Source: CAVXAE01 sp044225565 (GTDB lineage Bacteria > Pseudomonadota > Gammaproteobacteria > Steroidobacterales > Steroidobacteraceae). Taken from it: DNA of 7,318 bases. Location of the stretch: the NCBI GenBank assembly GCA_044225565.1, contig JBGAIL010000226.1:1-7318 (forward strand). The letters are read 5' to 3'. A model generated the notes under the pieces. That model searched no databases. It had not been told where the DNA came from and saw only the letters and a program-made list of their open reading frames with translations. Below are positions 1 through 6,394 of this stretch, piece after piece; the first letter of the stretch is position 1, and each line of letters starts with the position of its first letter. The position numbers and the translations under genes are program-made.

Positions 1-1
1 A

Positions 2-652
2 GTGGTCTCCGGCATCGAAGCGCTGGCGCGGGAGAACAACGCGCCGCTGTCGGTCGCCGAGACGCGCGGGCCTTTTGCCGCTCCGGGCCTCCATCACTTC
101 AAGATCGGGCGCAACGAGGAGCCGCAGACCAAGCTCAAGGACTTCGAGGCGGCGATGTCCAGCGACATCGCGGGGACGGCCGACGTGGCGTTGATGAAGC
201 TGTGCTACATCGATTTCCGGCCCGACACGAACCCGAAGCAGCTGGCCCAGGACTACATCGCCGAGGTGGACGGTCTGGCCGCGCGCTTCCCGCAGACCAC
301 TTTCGTACCGTTGACCGCACCGCTCACCACCGTGCAGACGGGCCCCAAGGCGCTGATCAAGAAGCTGATGGGCAAGAAACCGGCGGGATACGAGAGCAAC
401 GCGCAGCGCAAGGTATTCAACGAGACGCTGCGGGCACATTACGCGAACCGCAACGTGCTGTTCGACATCGCCGCTGTCGAGTCAGGCTTCGGCAAGGTGG
501 CCATCGAGCACGATGGGCAGCGCATCGAAGCGCTGGACCCGGCGCTCACCTACGACGGCGGACATCTGAACGACCAGGGGAAGCGCCTGGTGGGCGGCGC
601 GCTGGCGCATCACCTGGCGAGCATCGCACGGCCCAGCCCCGCCGGGCAGTGA
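2..652 (+). CDS. SGNH/GDSL-type hydrolase-like protein, 5'-truncated by the window edge
   Basis: C-terminal part (216 residues visible) of a protein resembling SGNH/GDSL hydrolases, a fold used by carbohydrate esterases and by polysaccharide O-acetyl-modifying enzymes. The best evidence is near the end: residues 185-188 read D-G-G-H, followed by L-N-D-x-G. This is the Asp-x-x-His block that supplies two members of the Ser-Asp-His triad. The N-terminal Gly-Asp-Ser-type nucleophile block is not visible and would lie upstream. The GTG at position 2 is in frame but is unlikely to be the start, because the reading frame is open to the edge and the visible part already begins inside a domain. It ends in TGA one base before the ATG of the next gene, so the two are probably co-transcribed. 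Its position before two acyltransferases suggests a role in polysaccharide acyl decoration, as esterase or transferase; this is inference. The reading frame is firm, the family assignment moderate. Confidence 0.72.
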   Translation: MVSGIEALARENNAPLSVAETRGPFAAPGLHHFKIGRNEEPQTKLKDFEAAMSSDIAGTADVALMKLCYIDFRPDTNPKQLAQDYIAEVDGLAARFPQTTFVPLTAPLTTVQTGPKALIKKLMGKKPAGYESNAQRKVFNETLRAHYANRNVLFDIAAVESGFGKVAIEHDGQRIEALDPALTYDGGHLNDQGKRLVGGALAHHLASIARPSPAGQ

Positions 653-653
653 A

Positions 654-1295
654 ATGGCCGATTCCCTGTTCCGCCAGCTCCGTGCGGACGCGCGATTCTA
701 TCGGCAGCTGAAACATCCCGGGAAACCGGTGAACGCTGCCGGCACGCTGTCCACCGCCCTGATCAGCAAGGGTTGGTGGTTCCTGGCCGCTCACCGCGTG
801 GGCCATTACAGCAGCTTCAACCGCAGCCTCACGAATCCCGTGTGGTGGGTAGCGCGCATCCTGGAAAGCTTCGGCCGCTATCTTTGCGCCGTGACGTGCA
901 GATCCGAGTCGATGGGGGACTGCGAGATCAAGGGGCCCGTCTTCTTCTCGGACGAGGGGTACTTCATGATCGGCGCCCGAGGGATAGGCGCGGGCACCAT
1001 CCTCCACCGCCGCGTCACGCTGGGCATGGCGGTCGCCAATGGCAAGCAGGATCGCCCAGTGATCGGCAGCAACGTCTGGATCGGCCCGGACTGCGTGATC
1101 GCCGGCGGGCTCCAGGTCGGAGATGGCGCCACCGTGCTTCCCGGCAGCTATCTCACGTTCAGCATACCGCCGGGAGCCGTCGCCCGAGGCAACCCCGCGC
1201 GCGTCATTCGTCAGGGTTTCAACAACGAGGTCTTGCGGCGCTCGTTGGCGATCGTCACCGAGCTTCCTGCCCCCGCACCGGAAATACCGCGATGA
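654..1295 (+). CDS. Serine-acetyltransferase-like hexapeptide-repeat acyltransferase (first of two)
   Basis: A 213-residue protein of the left-handed beta-helix acyltransferase superfamily, which transfers acetyl or similar groups from acyl-CoA. An N-terminal helical part (about 1-85) resembles that of serine acetyltransferases. It is followed by imperfect hexapeptide repeats at about 90-165 (I-G-A-R-G-I-G-A-G-T, V-I-G-S-N-V-W-I-G, V-G-D-G-A-T-V) and the usual closing motif at 175-185 (A-V-A-R-G-N-P-A-R-V-I). The loop where CysE has Arg-His-Pro reads Asp-Arg-Pro (133-135), so the second catalytic His of classical serine acetyltransferase is missing. A cysteine-biosynthesis role is therefore unlikely, and O-acetylation of a sugar or polysaccharide precursor is the better guess. 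The start is ATG at 654, one base after the upstream stop, with no strong Shine-Dalgarno sequence, which fits translational coupling. It overlaps the next gene by four bases (ATGA). Acceptor unknown. Confidence 0.85.
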   Translation: MADSLFRQLRADARFYRQLKHPGKPVNAAGTLSTALISKGWWFLAAHRVGHYSSFNRSLTNPVWWVARILESFGRYLCAVTCRSESMGDCEIKGPVFFSDEGYFMIGARGIGAGTILHRRVTLGMAVANGKQDRPVIGSNVWIGPDCVIAGGLQVGDGATVLPGSYLTFSIPPGAVARGNPARVIRQGFNNEVLRRSLAIVTELPAPAPEIPR

Positions 1296-1864
1296 GGGGC
1301 GCCTTCATCGAGGACATCCACCGATACGTCGGAATCAAGCGGGAACTGACCTTCCGTAGAGCCGTGAGCGCCGTCCTGCACGACTACGGCTTGCAGGCGC
1401 TGATGGGATATCGCCTCGGGCGCTTCCTGCTTCGCGCCCGCCGGAAATTCCACTGGTGGCCCCTGCTACCGTTCGGGTGGCTGCTCTACCTTCTGTGGAG
1501 CCGCTTCGTCCGTTTTTCCTACGACATCCGCCTGCATTTGAATGCGGACATCGGCCCTGGACTGTACATCGGGCATTTCGGCGGCATGCTCGTGGAACGC
1601 TGCAGGCTGGGCAAGCATTGCACCATCTCGCAATCCACCCGCATCCCCGCCGGCGAAGCCGCGACCGGGCCGGTGCTGGGCGACAGGGTATGGGTGGGCG
1701 CGCATGCCCAGATCATCGGGCCTTACGCCATCGGCACCGGCAGCACCGTGAGTGCGGCGGCCACTGTGACGAGGGACATCCCCGAGAGCACGCTGTGCAT
1801 GGGCAATCCGGCCCGCGTCGTCATGCGGGACTACGACAATACCGTGATCCTGCTGCTCGCCTGA
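1292..1864 (+). CDS. Serine-acetyltransferase-like hexapeptide-repeat acyltransferase (second of two)
   Basis: A 190-residue left-handed beta-helix acyltransferase, related to but clearly different from its upstream neighbour. Residues 1-75 are helical and hydrophobic, with an aromatic-rich stretch at 53-72 that may touch the membrane. Hexapeptide repeats run from about 84 to 160 (I-G-P-G-L-Y-I-G-H, L-G-K-H-C-T-I, L-G-D-R-V-W-V-G). The closing motif M-G-N-P-A-R-V-V lies at 170-177. His95 in G-H-F-G-G matches the first catalytic His region of CysE (D-H-G-T-G), but the second His loop (Arg-His-Pro in CysE) is absent around 121-128. The frame stays open upstream to 773, but the true start is ATG 1292: it overlaps the previous stop as ATGA, the protein similarity begins there, and GGAA at 1280-1283 gives a weak ribosome site 8 bases away. 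Probably O-acetylates a polysaccharide building block; substrate unknown. Confidence 0.85.
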   Translation: MRGAFIEDIHRYVGIKRELTFRRAVSAVLHDYGLQALMGYRLGRFLLRARRKFHWWPLLPFGWLLYLLWSRFVRFSYDIRLHLNADIGPGLYIGHFGGMLVERCRLGKHCTISQSTRIPAGEAATGPVLGDRVWVGAHAQIIGPYAIGTGSTVSAAATVTRDIPESTLCMGNPARVVMRDYDNTVILLLA

Positions 1865-1879
1865 GCAGCGACCGACGGT

Positions 1880-1899
1880 CCCGGCCCGAAACGCCGGGC
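1880..1899. terminator. GC-rich hairpin between convergent genes, possible two-way terminator
   Basis: The 35-base gap between two head-on genes contains CCCGGC (1880-1885) facing GCCGGG (1893-1898). An alternative pairing is GCCCG (1884-1888) with CGGGC (1895-1899). There is no clear T-run on either side, so it is not a textbook intrinsic terminator. Its position between convergent stop codons at 1864 and 1900 is the main reason to suspect a role in ending transcription. Confidence 0.35.
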
Positions 1900-3035
1900 T
1901 CACTCCGAAGGACGACGCAGGTACAGCCGCTCGTATTGACGAGCCATGATCTCCGCGCTGAAGCGGTCGCGAAAGCGTTCTTTGCCGTTCACCGCATAAG
2001 CCTGCAGCAAATCGGGAGTGTCGAGCAGCCGGACGATGGCTTCAGCGAGCGCGCCGGAGTCCAGCGGCGGCACCAGCGTTCCCGTGACGCCATCGACGAC
2101 GGCCGTCGAATTTCCGCCCACGTCCGTCGCGACGATGGGACAGCCCGCGGCCATCGCTTCCAAGATGACCATGGGCAGGCCTTCCCACTTGGAAGGCAGC
2201 ACATAGAGGTCCAGCAGCTTGAGCAACTCGGGAATGTCCTTCCGCGGGCCGCAGAACACCACTCGCGACGCGATGCCGAGCTCCCGCGCCTCCCGCTCGA
2301 GCTCCACCCTGAGATCGCCGTCGCCCGCAACGAGCAGGGTGGTGTCGGGATGCCTGGCAAGGATGCGCGGCATCGCCTGGAGCAGGAACGTGATGCCCTT
2401 CTGATCGCTCAGACGTACGGCCAGCCCGATGACGCTTCCCTTCTCATGTATCCCGAGCTCCCGGCGTTTGGCCTGCCGGTCGATCGCGAGGTCAAACCGC
2501 GAACCGTCGATGCCGTTGGGGATGGTCACGATCTTGCGTGCCGGTATCTTCTCGTAGCGCATCAGCTGCTGCGAGGTGTGCTCGGAGCACCCTACGACGC
2601 GATAGGCATACTGCGCCATCGCCCATTCCGCGATCATGTACCGCAGCTTGTCCGGAAACGCACGCGCATGATCGGTATGAATGACGGTGCGCACGCCCGC
2701 CAGGATGGCGCCGAGCGTGCCGTCGAAGAACGGCTGGGTGTTGTGAGTATGGACGACGTCGATCCGCAGCTCGCGCAGCACTCTCGCCACTTTCAGGAAG
2801 GCGAAGTAGTCGGCACCGCGCTCCTTCTGCTCCAGGAGATGGACGGGGATTCCCAACGCTTCGACGTCGTTGAAAGAGCCCCTTCTCCCGCAAGCACAGG
2901 ATGGAGATGTCGAAGCGGCTGATCCAGCGTCCTGCACAGGTTGTAGATGACCTGCTGCAGCCCTCCCAGATCGAGGTCATGGGTGATCTGCATCAGCCGC
3001 AGACGCGGCGCAGCAGCTGGAGAAGGAGACGCCAT
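1900..3035 (-). pseudogene. GT4-family glycosyltransferase, reading frame broken by two frameshifts
   Basis: A GT-B fold, family-4 glycosyltransferase that would transfer a sugar from a nucleotide-sugar donor. The N-terminal motif D-L-G-G-L-Q-Q-V (about 2955-2980) is in one frame, S-R-F-D-I-S-I-L-C-L-R-E-K-G (about 2879-2920) in a second, and the rest, from N-D-V-E-A-L-G-I-P-V (about 2871) to the stop at 1900, in a third. The C-terminal part is well preserved: I-P-N-G-I-D, a G-D-G-D loop, and W-E-G-L-P-M with an E-x7-E donor-binding motif (about 2150-2195). Both shifts go the same way (one base extra or two missing each), so they do not cancel. As written, translation would stop at 2793 after about 80 residues. 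Repairing both gives about 377-379 residues, normal for the family. The preferred start is ATG 3035, with GAGGA at 3048-3044 eight bases upstream. ATG 3059, overlapping the upstream stop as TGATG, is the alternative. It is either a young pseudogene or carries sequencing errors. Confidence 0.85.
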
Positions 3036-3043
3036 GTCGTCAT

Positions 3044-3048
3044 TCCTC
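3044..3048 (-). promoter_or_regulatory. Ribosome binding site that favours the GT4 start at 3035
   Basis: On the minus strand GAGGA lies eight bases before ATG 3035-3033. The competing ATG at 3059-3057 has no purine-rich site upstream, only its overlap with the preceding stop codon. Confidence 0.5.
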
Positions 3049-3058
3049 GCATGACCCA

Positions 3059-4189
3059 TCAATGTCCGAGGAGGTTCGCGGTGCGCCGTATGGTCGCGTC
3101 ATCGACATCCTCGTGCGTGGGCAGTGTCAACAATCGATCTGCGAAATCGCGTGCGCATGGAAACCCCCGCTGGACGGTGACGAGCGGACCGACTCCTTCG
3201 ATATCCGGCAGCGCCCGGGCATACATGATCGAGGCGCCGAGACCGGCCTGCCGCAGTTGCGCATAGGTCTCGTCGCGGAGGGCTTTCGAACCCATCAGGA
3301 TCGGATACCGTAGTAGCGCATAGTCGCAGGGGACGCCATGCGTGAGGGGCAGATCGGTGATGTGGCGGCCATCGAGCCGAGCGAGGACCTCACGCCACTT
3401 GTCCTGCACGTCGAGCCTCCTCGCCAGGTATCGCCCGACATTGACAGGCAACCGCTGCCGGCGTGCGGGCGGCATGCCAGCGATCTCTTCCAGCGGGTGA
3501 TACCTCGTGAGCCCGATGCCCAGGAATGGCAGTCTCTCCGCGATGCCGTAAATGCGGGGGTGGATCAACGAGTTGTAGATGGCCACCTCGGCTGCATCCC
3601 TCAGCGCCGCACCACCCGCGCTCGACTGCGGCGCCGGCGGGCTTTCCATGCTTCCCGAGACGAGCAAGGCACCACCACCCAGCACATTGACCGGCTTGCC
3701 TCGACCGAAGCTGAGAACCACATAGTCGCCGAGGAATCGCTGCGCGGGCTCGCGCGGAAACCACTGCGCGCTGTCTTCGATCAGGACGACGTTCCGGTCG
3801 CCGATGATCGTGCGGAGCCTGCCGAAGTCGGACCGGATCCCCAGAAACGTCACGGCGACGATCGCCGCGGTGCGAGGATTCAAGAGCGCGGCAACGGCTT
3901 CGGGATCGTATCCGGGAGAGTCGGGGCGCAAGTCCGCGAGCACGGGCCGGGCACCGGCATGTACGGCCGCCGCCACGAGGTCCGGACACCCATAAGCCGG
4001 CAAGACCACCTCGGGGCTCTCTACGCCGCTGCGCTTGCACGCCATGCGCATCGCCAACGCCAATGCCGCGGTGCCCGAGCTCAGATGGGAAACCCGGTAT
4101 CCGTCGACCAACGCCTCTAGCTCGCACCCGCCCATGCCTTCGGAAGAGGCGATGCGATTGCCCACGGGACGGAGTGAACGCAGCGTCAT
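3059..4189 (-). CDS. DegT/DnrJ/EryC1-type PLP-dependent aminotransferase
   Basis: A 376-residue fold-type I PLP enzyme of the DegT/DnrJ/EryC1/StrS group, which typically aminates keto-sugar nucleotides to build amino sugars for polysaccharides. Visible landmarks are S-S-G-T-A-A-L (37-43, phosphate-binding region), L-P-A-Y-G-C-P (63-69), E-D-S-A-Q (138-142, where Asp139 should contact the PLP ring nitrogen), and S-F-G-R-G-K-P (160-166), where Lys165 is the likely Schiff-base lysine. A G-G-G-A-L-L-V strand follows at 171-177. The sequence around the lysine departs from the common S-F-x-x-x-K-x-x-x-x-G-E-G-G pattern: it has no Glu before the glycines. The protein is therefore a divergent member, and a non-sugar substrate or changed chemistry is possible. 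The frame is open to 4255, but ATG 4189 is chosen because it follows the upstream stop (TGA 4196-4194) by four bases. It ends just before the GT4 gene and is probably in one operon with its two neighbours. Confidence 0.85.
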   Translation of the reverse strand: MTLRSLRPVGNRIASSEGMGGCELEALVDGYRVSHLSSGTAALALAMRMACKRSGVESPEVVLPAYGCPDLVAAAVHAGARPVLADLRPDSPGYDPEAVAALLNPRTAAIVAVTFLGIRSDFGRLRTIIGDRNVVLIEDSAQWFPREPAQRFLGDYVVLSFGRGKPVNVLGGGALLVSGSMESPPAPQSSAGGAALRDAAEVAIYNSLIHPRIYGIAERLPFLGIGLTRYHPLEEIAGMPPARRQRLPVNVGRYLARRLDVQDKWREVLARLDGRHITDLPLTHGVPCDYALLRYPILMGSKALRDETYAQLRQAGLGASIMYARALPDIEGVGPLVTVQRGFPCARDFADRLLTLPTHEDVDDATIRRTANLLGH

Positions 4190-4193
4190 GGAA

Positions 4194-5336
4194 TCATCGC
4201 TGCGAGGGGCTCCACACGACGACCCGCCGGCCTGCCATGTATGCCAGGGATGCATGCATCACCGCGATATTGGCCTGCAGGAAGAAATACACCAGCCGCA
4301 AAGGCATCACGCGGCGCAGCCCCGGAAATGGCCATGCAGCGAGCGCGGTCAGCCCGTACACCACGACCTGCGCGCACAGCGTCGCCGCATAGAACCAGTG
4401 GTCTTCCGCCAGCCCGACGTTCGCGAGGAACGCAACCAGCAAACACCACGGCACGACCCAGCGCATGATCTTGTGACTCCAGACCTGAAAGGCAAAGAAG
4501 CCATAGCGGAACGGATTCAGGACTTCGCTCTGCCTCGCGATCGCGGTGACGCCCCTGACGACCGTGCGCACCTTTCGCTGGTACTCGCGCCTCGGATCCT
4601 TGATGTCCTTGTAATACCCCAGGACGTCGCCGCAGGAGATCGAACGGAAGCCGTGACGGCTGCAGTTCAGCGCGGTGTTGAAGTCGCTGGGCGAAGCGGT
4701 GTCCCAGGGCACGCAGATACTCTTGCGCGCCGCGAAGAACGATCCGCTCAAGCCGACCAGGCCCGCGTGGCGCGATTCCAGCGATCGCAGCCACATCTCG
4801 TACTTCACGTATGCGCCCTCGCCCACGATGCTGCCGTCGTCGGATATGAACCGGTCTTCGCTCGAGAGCGCTCCCAGCGTGGGATCCGCGAAACGCTCCG
4901 CGATACGCAGGAGGGAATCCGGAGGAATCTGCGTGGCGGCATCCGAGAACACCAGGATCTCGCCCTGTGCCGCCTGGATGGCGAGCCACTGCGCGTACTC
5001 CTTGCCCCTGTGTTCGTCGGACCGCACCAGCTTCACGCCCGAGCCCGAAAACGAGCGCACGATCTCATCGGTCGCATCGCTGGAGCAGTCCGAGGCCACG
5101 ATGACTTCCAGAAGCCCCGGCGGATAGTTGACCGCGAGGGAATTGCGCAATTTCTCGGCGATCCGGCTGCTTTCGTTGTGCACCGTGATGATCAGGCTCA
5201 ATCGCGGCCAGGACGATGCGGCCGGCACTCCGCTCCCGGCAGGCCCGCGCCCGGGCAGCAGCAGGAGCACCACCGGGTAGACGAAATAGCTGTAGAAGGC
5301 CCCCACCAGGGATGCCCAGAAGACCACCTGCAACAC
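4194..5336 (-). CDS. Membrane-bound family-2 glycosyltransferase
   Basis: A 380-residue inner-membrane GT2 (GT-A fold) enzyme, expected to transfer sugars on the cytoplasmic face during polysaccharide assembly. An N-terminal membrane segment spans about 4-27. The catalytic domain begins at about 45 (L-S-L-I-I-T-V-H-N-E). It contains A-S-D-C-S-S-D-A-T-D (81-90, nucleotide-binding Asp83) and F-S-D-A-A-T (130-135, DxD-like metal site). The S-G-S-F-F-A-A-R stretch is at 197-204. P-S-D-F at 216-219 sits where many relatives have an E-D acid/base pair. Q-R-K-V-R (253-257) resembles the Q-x-x-R-W motif of processive enzymes. Three further hydrophobic segments lie at about 294-310, 315-335 and 345-368. 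This layout matches single-chain GT2 proteins of EPS clusters. The start is GTG 5336; no in-frame stop is seen just upstream, and the ribosome site is weak, so GTG 5327 is possible. It is the first gene of the apparent three-gene operon. Donor and product cannot be read from the sequence. Confidence 0.88.
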   Translation of the reverse strand: MLQVVFWASLVGAFYSYFVYPVVLLLLPGRGPAGSGVPAASSWPRLSLIITVHNESSRIAEKLRNSLAVNYPPGLLEVIVASDCSSDATDEIVRSFSGSGVKLVRSDEHRGKEYAQWLAIQAAQGEILVFSDAATQIPPDSLLRIAERFADPTLGALSSEDRFISDDGSIVGEGAYVKYEMWLRSLESRHAGLVGLSGSFFAARKSICVPWDTASPSDFNTALNCSRHGFRSISCGDVLGYYKDIKDPRREYQRKVRTVVRGVTAIARQSEVLNPFRYGFFAFQVWSHKIMRWVVPWCLLVAFLANVGLAEDHWFYAATLCAQVVVYGLTALAAWPFPGLRRVMPLRLVYFFLQANIAVMHASLAYMAGRRVVVWSPSQR

Positions 5337-5373
5337 TGCGCTGGACCGCTCTTGTTCTTGACGCCGGGCAGGA

Positions 5374-5401
5374 AGTGTAATCCGGCCAGGAATTGCCGGA
5401 A
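5374..5401 (-). promoter_or_regulatory. Weak sigma70-like promoter candidate before the GT2 gene
   Basis: On the minus strand TACACT (5379-5374) resembles a -10 box, and TTCCGG (5401-5396) lies 16 bases upstream where a -35 box would be. It would give a leader of about 30 bases before GTG 5336. The -35 match is poor, so transcription from the upstream lyase-like gene remains an alternative. Confidence 0.2.
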
Positions 5402-5424
5402 CAGCGGCTACATCGCAGTAGCGC

Positions 5425-5500
5425 GTGAGAAGGGGATCACACTTTGCGGCCGGGATATCCGGCTGGTACCCGAGCCCGGAAGGTGCGGGCTTCGGGTACC
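5425..5500 (-). terminator. Run of three hairpins after the secreted-protein gene, probable terminator or RNA-end stabiliser
   Basis: Three adjacent inverted repeats follow the stop codon of the minus-strand gene at 5515. The strongest is 5465-5500: GGTACCCGAGCCCG faces CGGGCTTCGGGTACC with a 7-base loop and a single bulge. The next is GCCGG (5449-5453) facing CCGGC (5459-5463), then GTGA (5425-5428) facing TCAC (5437-5440). No U-tract follows the main hairpin, so it may act as a barrier to exonucleases, a weak terminator, or a attenuator ahead of the GT2 operon rather than as a classical intrinsic terminator. Confidence 0.42.
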
Positions 5501-5514
5501 TGCCGCGCCGGCGT

Positions 5515-6381
5515 TTACTGCGCCTGGACGTCCGTAGGCGCCATGGGGACCGACGTAGTCGGGGCGGGAGCGCCGGACCGGTCGAGAGTGGTCGACAGGT
5601 AGAGGTCGTCGATGTAGCGGCTCACCGCGCGATTCGGCCCGCCGAACACCGCACCGGAGTAATTGCCGCCGAACCACATGCTCTGCCAGCCCGAGCCGTT
5701 GGGCACGCCGCGGCTCGTGGACCTCCAGGCGATGTCCCTGCGGTCGAGGACCAGCTTGTCGTCGATCCAGACCTGCATGACGCCGTCCCCGGCATTCGTG
5801 GCCGAGTCCAGGACCAGCCAGGTCTCGTACTTGTACCAGTGGCCGGTGCGGATGTAAGGCAGGTTGTTGCCGAACAGGGTGCTCGCCGGATACGTGGCTT
5901 CGATGTCCTGGTTGTAGATGGCGTTGCACAGGCCCTTGGCGTACGGGTCGCTCGACGAGCCTTGATAGGTCTGCCAGATGAGCTTCTCGGACATGTAGGC
6001 GTAGCCGGACCCGTCGCTCCCGGTATTGAAATCCGGGCGAGTGAAATAACGGGACGTCTTCAGGCCGACCGGCCAGTTGCCCTCCCAGCCCGGGGCGTAA
6101 TACTCGTACTTGCGGATGTACAGCGACTTGGTCGAGGCGAAGGCTGCCGGCTTCAGCTCGACGCCCGCCTCGTCGTTCGGGTAGGTGATCTTGATCGACC
6201 GCGAGCCGGAGTGCGCGACATCCGTCGACAGGGAGACCTGGACGCCATCGTAGGTGTTGACGTCGTAGAAGATCTGGTTCAGATCGCCCGATTCCAGATT
6301 GTTGCTGAAGATCTGCCCGGCAAAGGCACCCGATGCATATCCGAGCACGGCAACCATCAGAGCTGACTGCGACAACTTCAT
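5515..6381 (-). CDS. Secreted jelly-roll protein, putative polysaccharide lyase
   Basis: A 288-residue exported protein. Residues 1-21 form a Sec signal peptide: K2, hydrophobic core 6-16, and A-F-A at 19-21 before the likely cut. The mature part is rich in aromatic residues and beta-strand patterns. It opens with F-S-N-N-L-E-S-G-D-L and includes S-G-S-R-S-I-K-I-T-Y, G-H-W-Y-K-Y-E-T-W-L and G-V-M-Q-V-W-I-D-D-K-L-V. These are characteristic strands of concanavalin A-like/jelly-roll domains found in several polysaccharide lyase and carbohydrate-binding families. I cannot assign a lyase family or catalytic residues. The C-terminal tail is Pro/Ala/Thr-rich and ends P-T-D-V-Q-A-Q. The frame extends to a TTG at 6387, but ATG 6381 is the start because a near-perfect ribosome site precedes it. 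In an EPS locus such a protein would trim, release or bind the polymer in the periplasm or outside; this is inference. Confidence 0.75.
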   Translation of the reverse strand: MKLSQSALMVAVLGYASGAFAGQIFSNNLESGDLNQIFYDVNTYDGVQVSLSTDVAHSGSRSIKITYPNDEAGVELKPAAFASTKSLYIRKYEYYAPGWEGNWPVGLKTSRYFTRPDFNTGSDGSGYAYMSEKLIWQTYQGSSSDPYAKGLCNAIYNQDIEATYPASTLFGNNLPYIRTGHWYKYETWLVLDSATNAGDGVMQVWIDDKLVLDRRDIAWRSTSRGVPNGSGWQSMWFGGNYSGAVFGGPNRAVSRYIDDLYLSTTLDRSGAPAPTTSVPMAPTDVQAQ

Positions 6382-6386
6382 TTTCA

Positions 6387-6394
6387 ATCACCTC
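6387..6394 (-). promoter_or_regulatory. Strong ribosome binding site for the secreted protein
   Basis: GAGGTGAT on the minus strand (6394-6387) is an eight-base match to the complement of the 16S rRNA 3' end and lies five bases before ATG 6381. It overlaps the alternative TTG at 6387-6385, which rules that start out. It suggests this protein is made in quantity. Confidence 0.75.

Noticed and set aside
2..4. GTG at position 2 as the true start of the SGNH protein.
   Set aside because: It lies at the window edge with no upstream ribosome site visible, and the protein lacks its N-terminal catalytic block, so the gene must begin upstream.
773..1291. Long in-frame upstream extension of the second acyltransferase (frame open from 773).
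   Set aside because: The extension overlaps the first acyltransferase in another frame, its sequence is Arg/Pro/His-rich shadow coding, and the homology starts at ATG 1292.
1456..2922. Long plus-strand open frame (488 codons) across the convergent junction.
   Set aside because: It overlaps the second acyltransferase and runs antisense to the GT4 gene; its Arg/His/Gln-rich composition is typical of a shadow frame in high-GC DNA.
4035..5537. Plus-strand open frame of 500 codons opposite the GT2 gene.
   Set aside because: Antisense to a well-supported glycosyltransferase; no recognisable domains and low-complexity Arg/His/Pro composition.
5515..5570. C-terminal PEP-CTERM sorting signal on the secreted protein, which would link the locus to an exosortase.
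   Set aside because: The C-terminus has no Pro-Glu-Pro motif, no following hydrophobic segment and no basic tail.
5408..6391. Minus-strand 327-codon frame and plus-strand 313-codon frame overlapping the secreted protein.
   Set aside because: The chosen frame has a signal peptide, a strong ribosome site and fold-like strand patterns; the other two have none and are Arg-rich.
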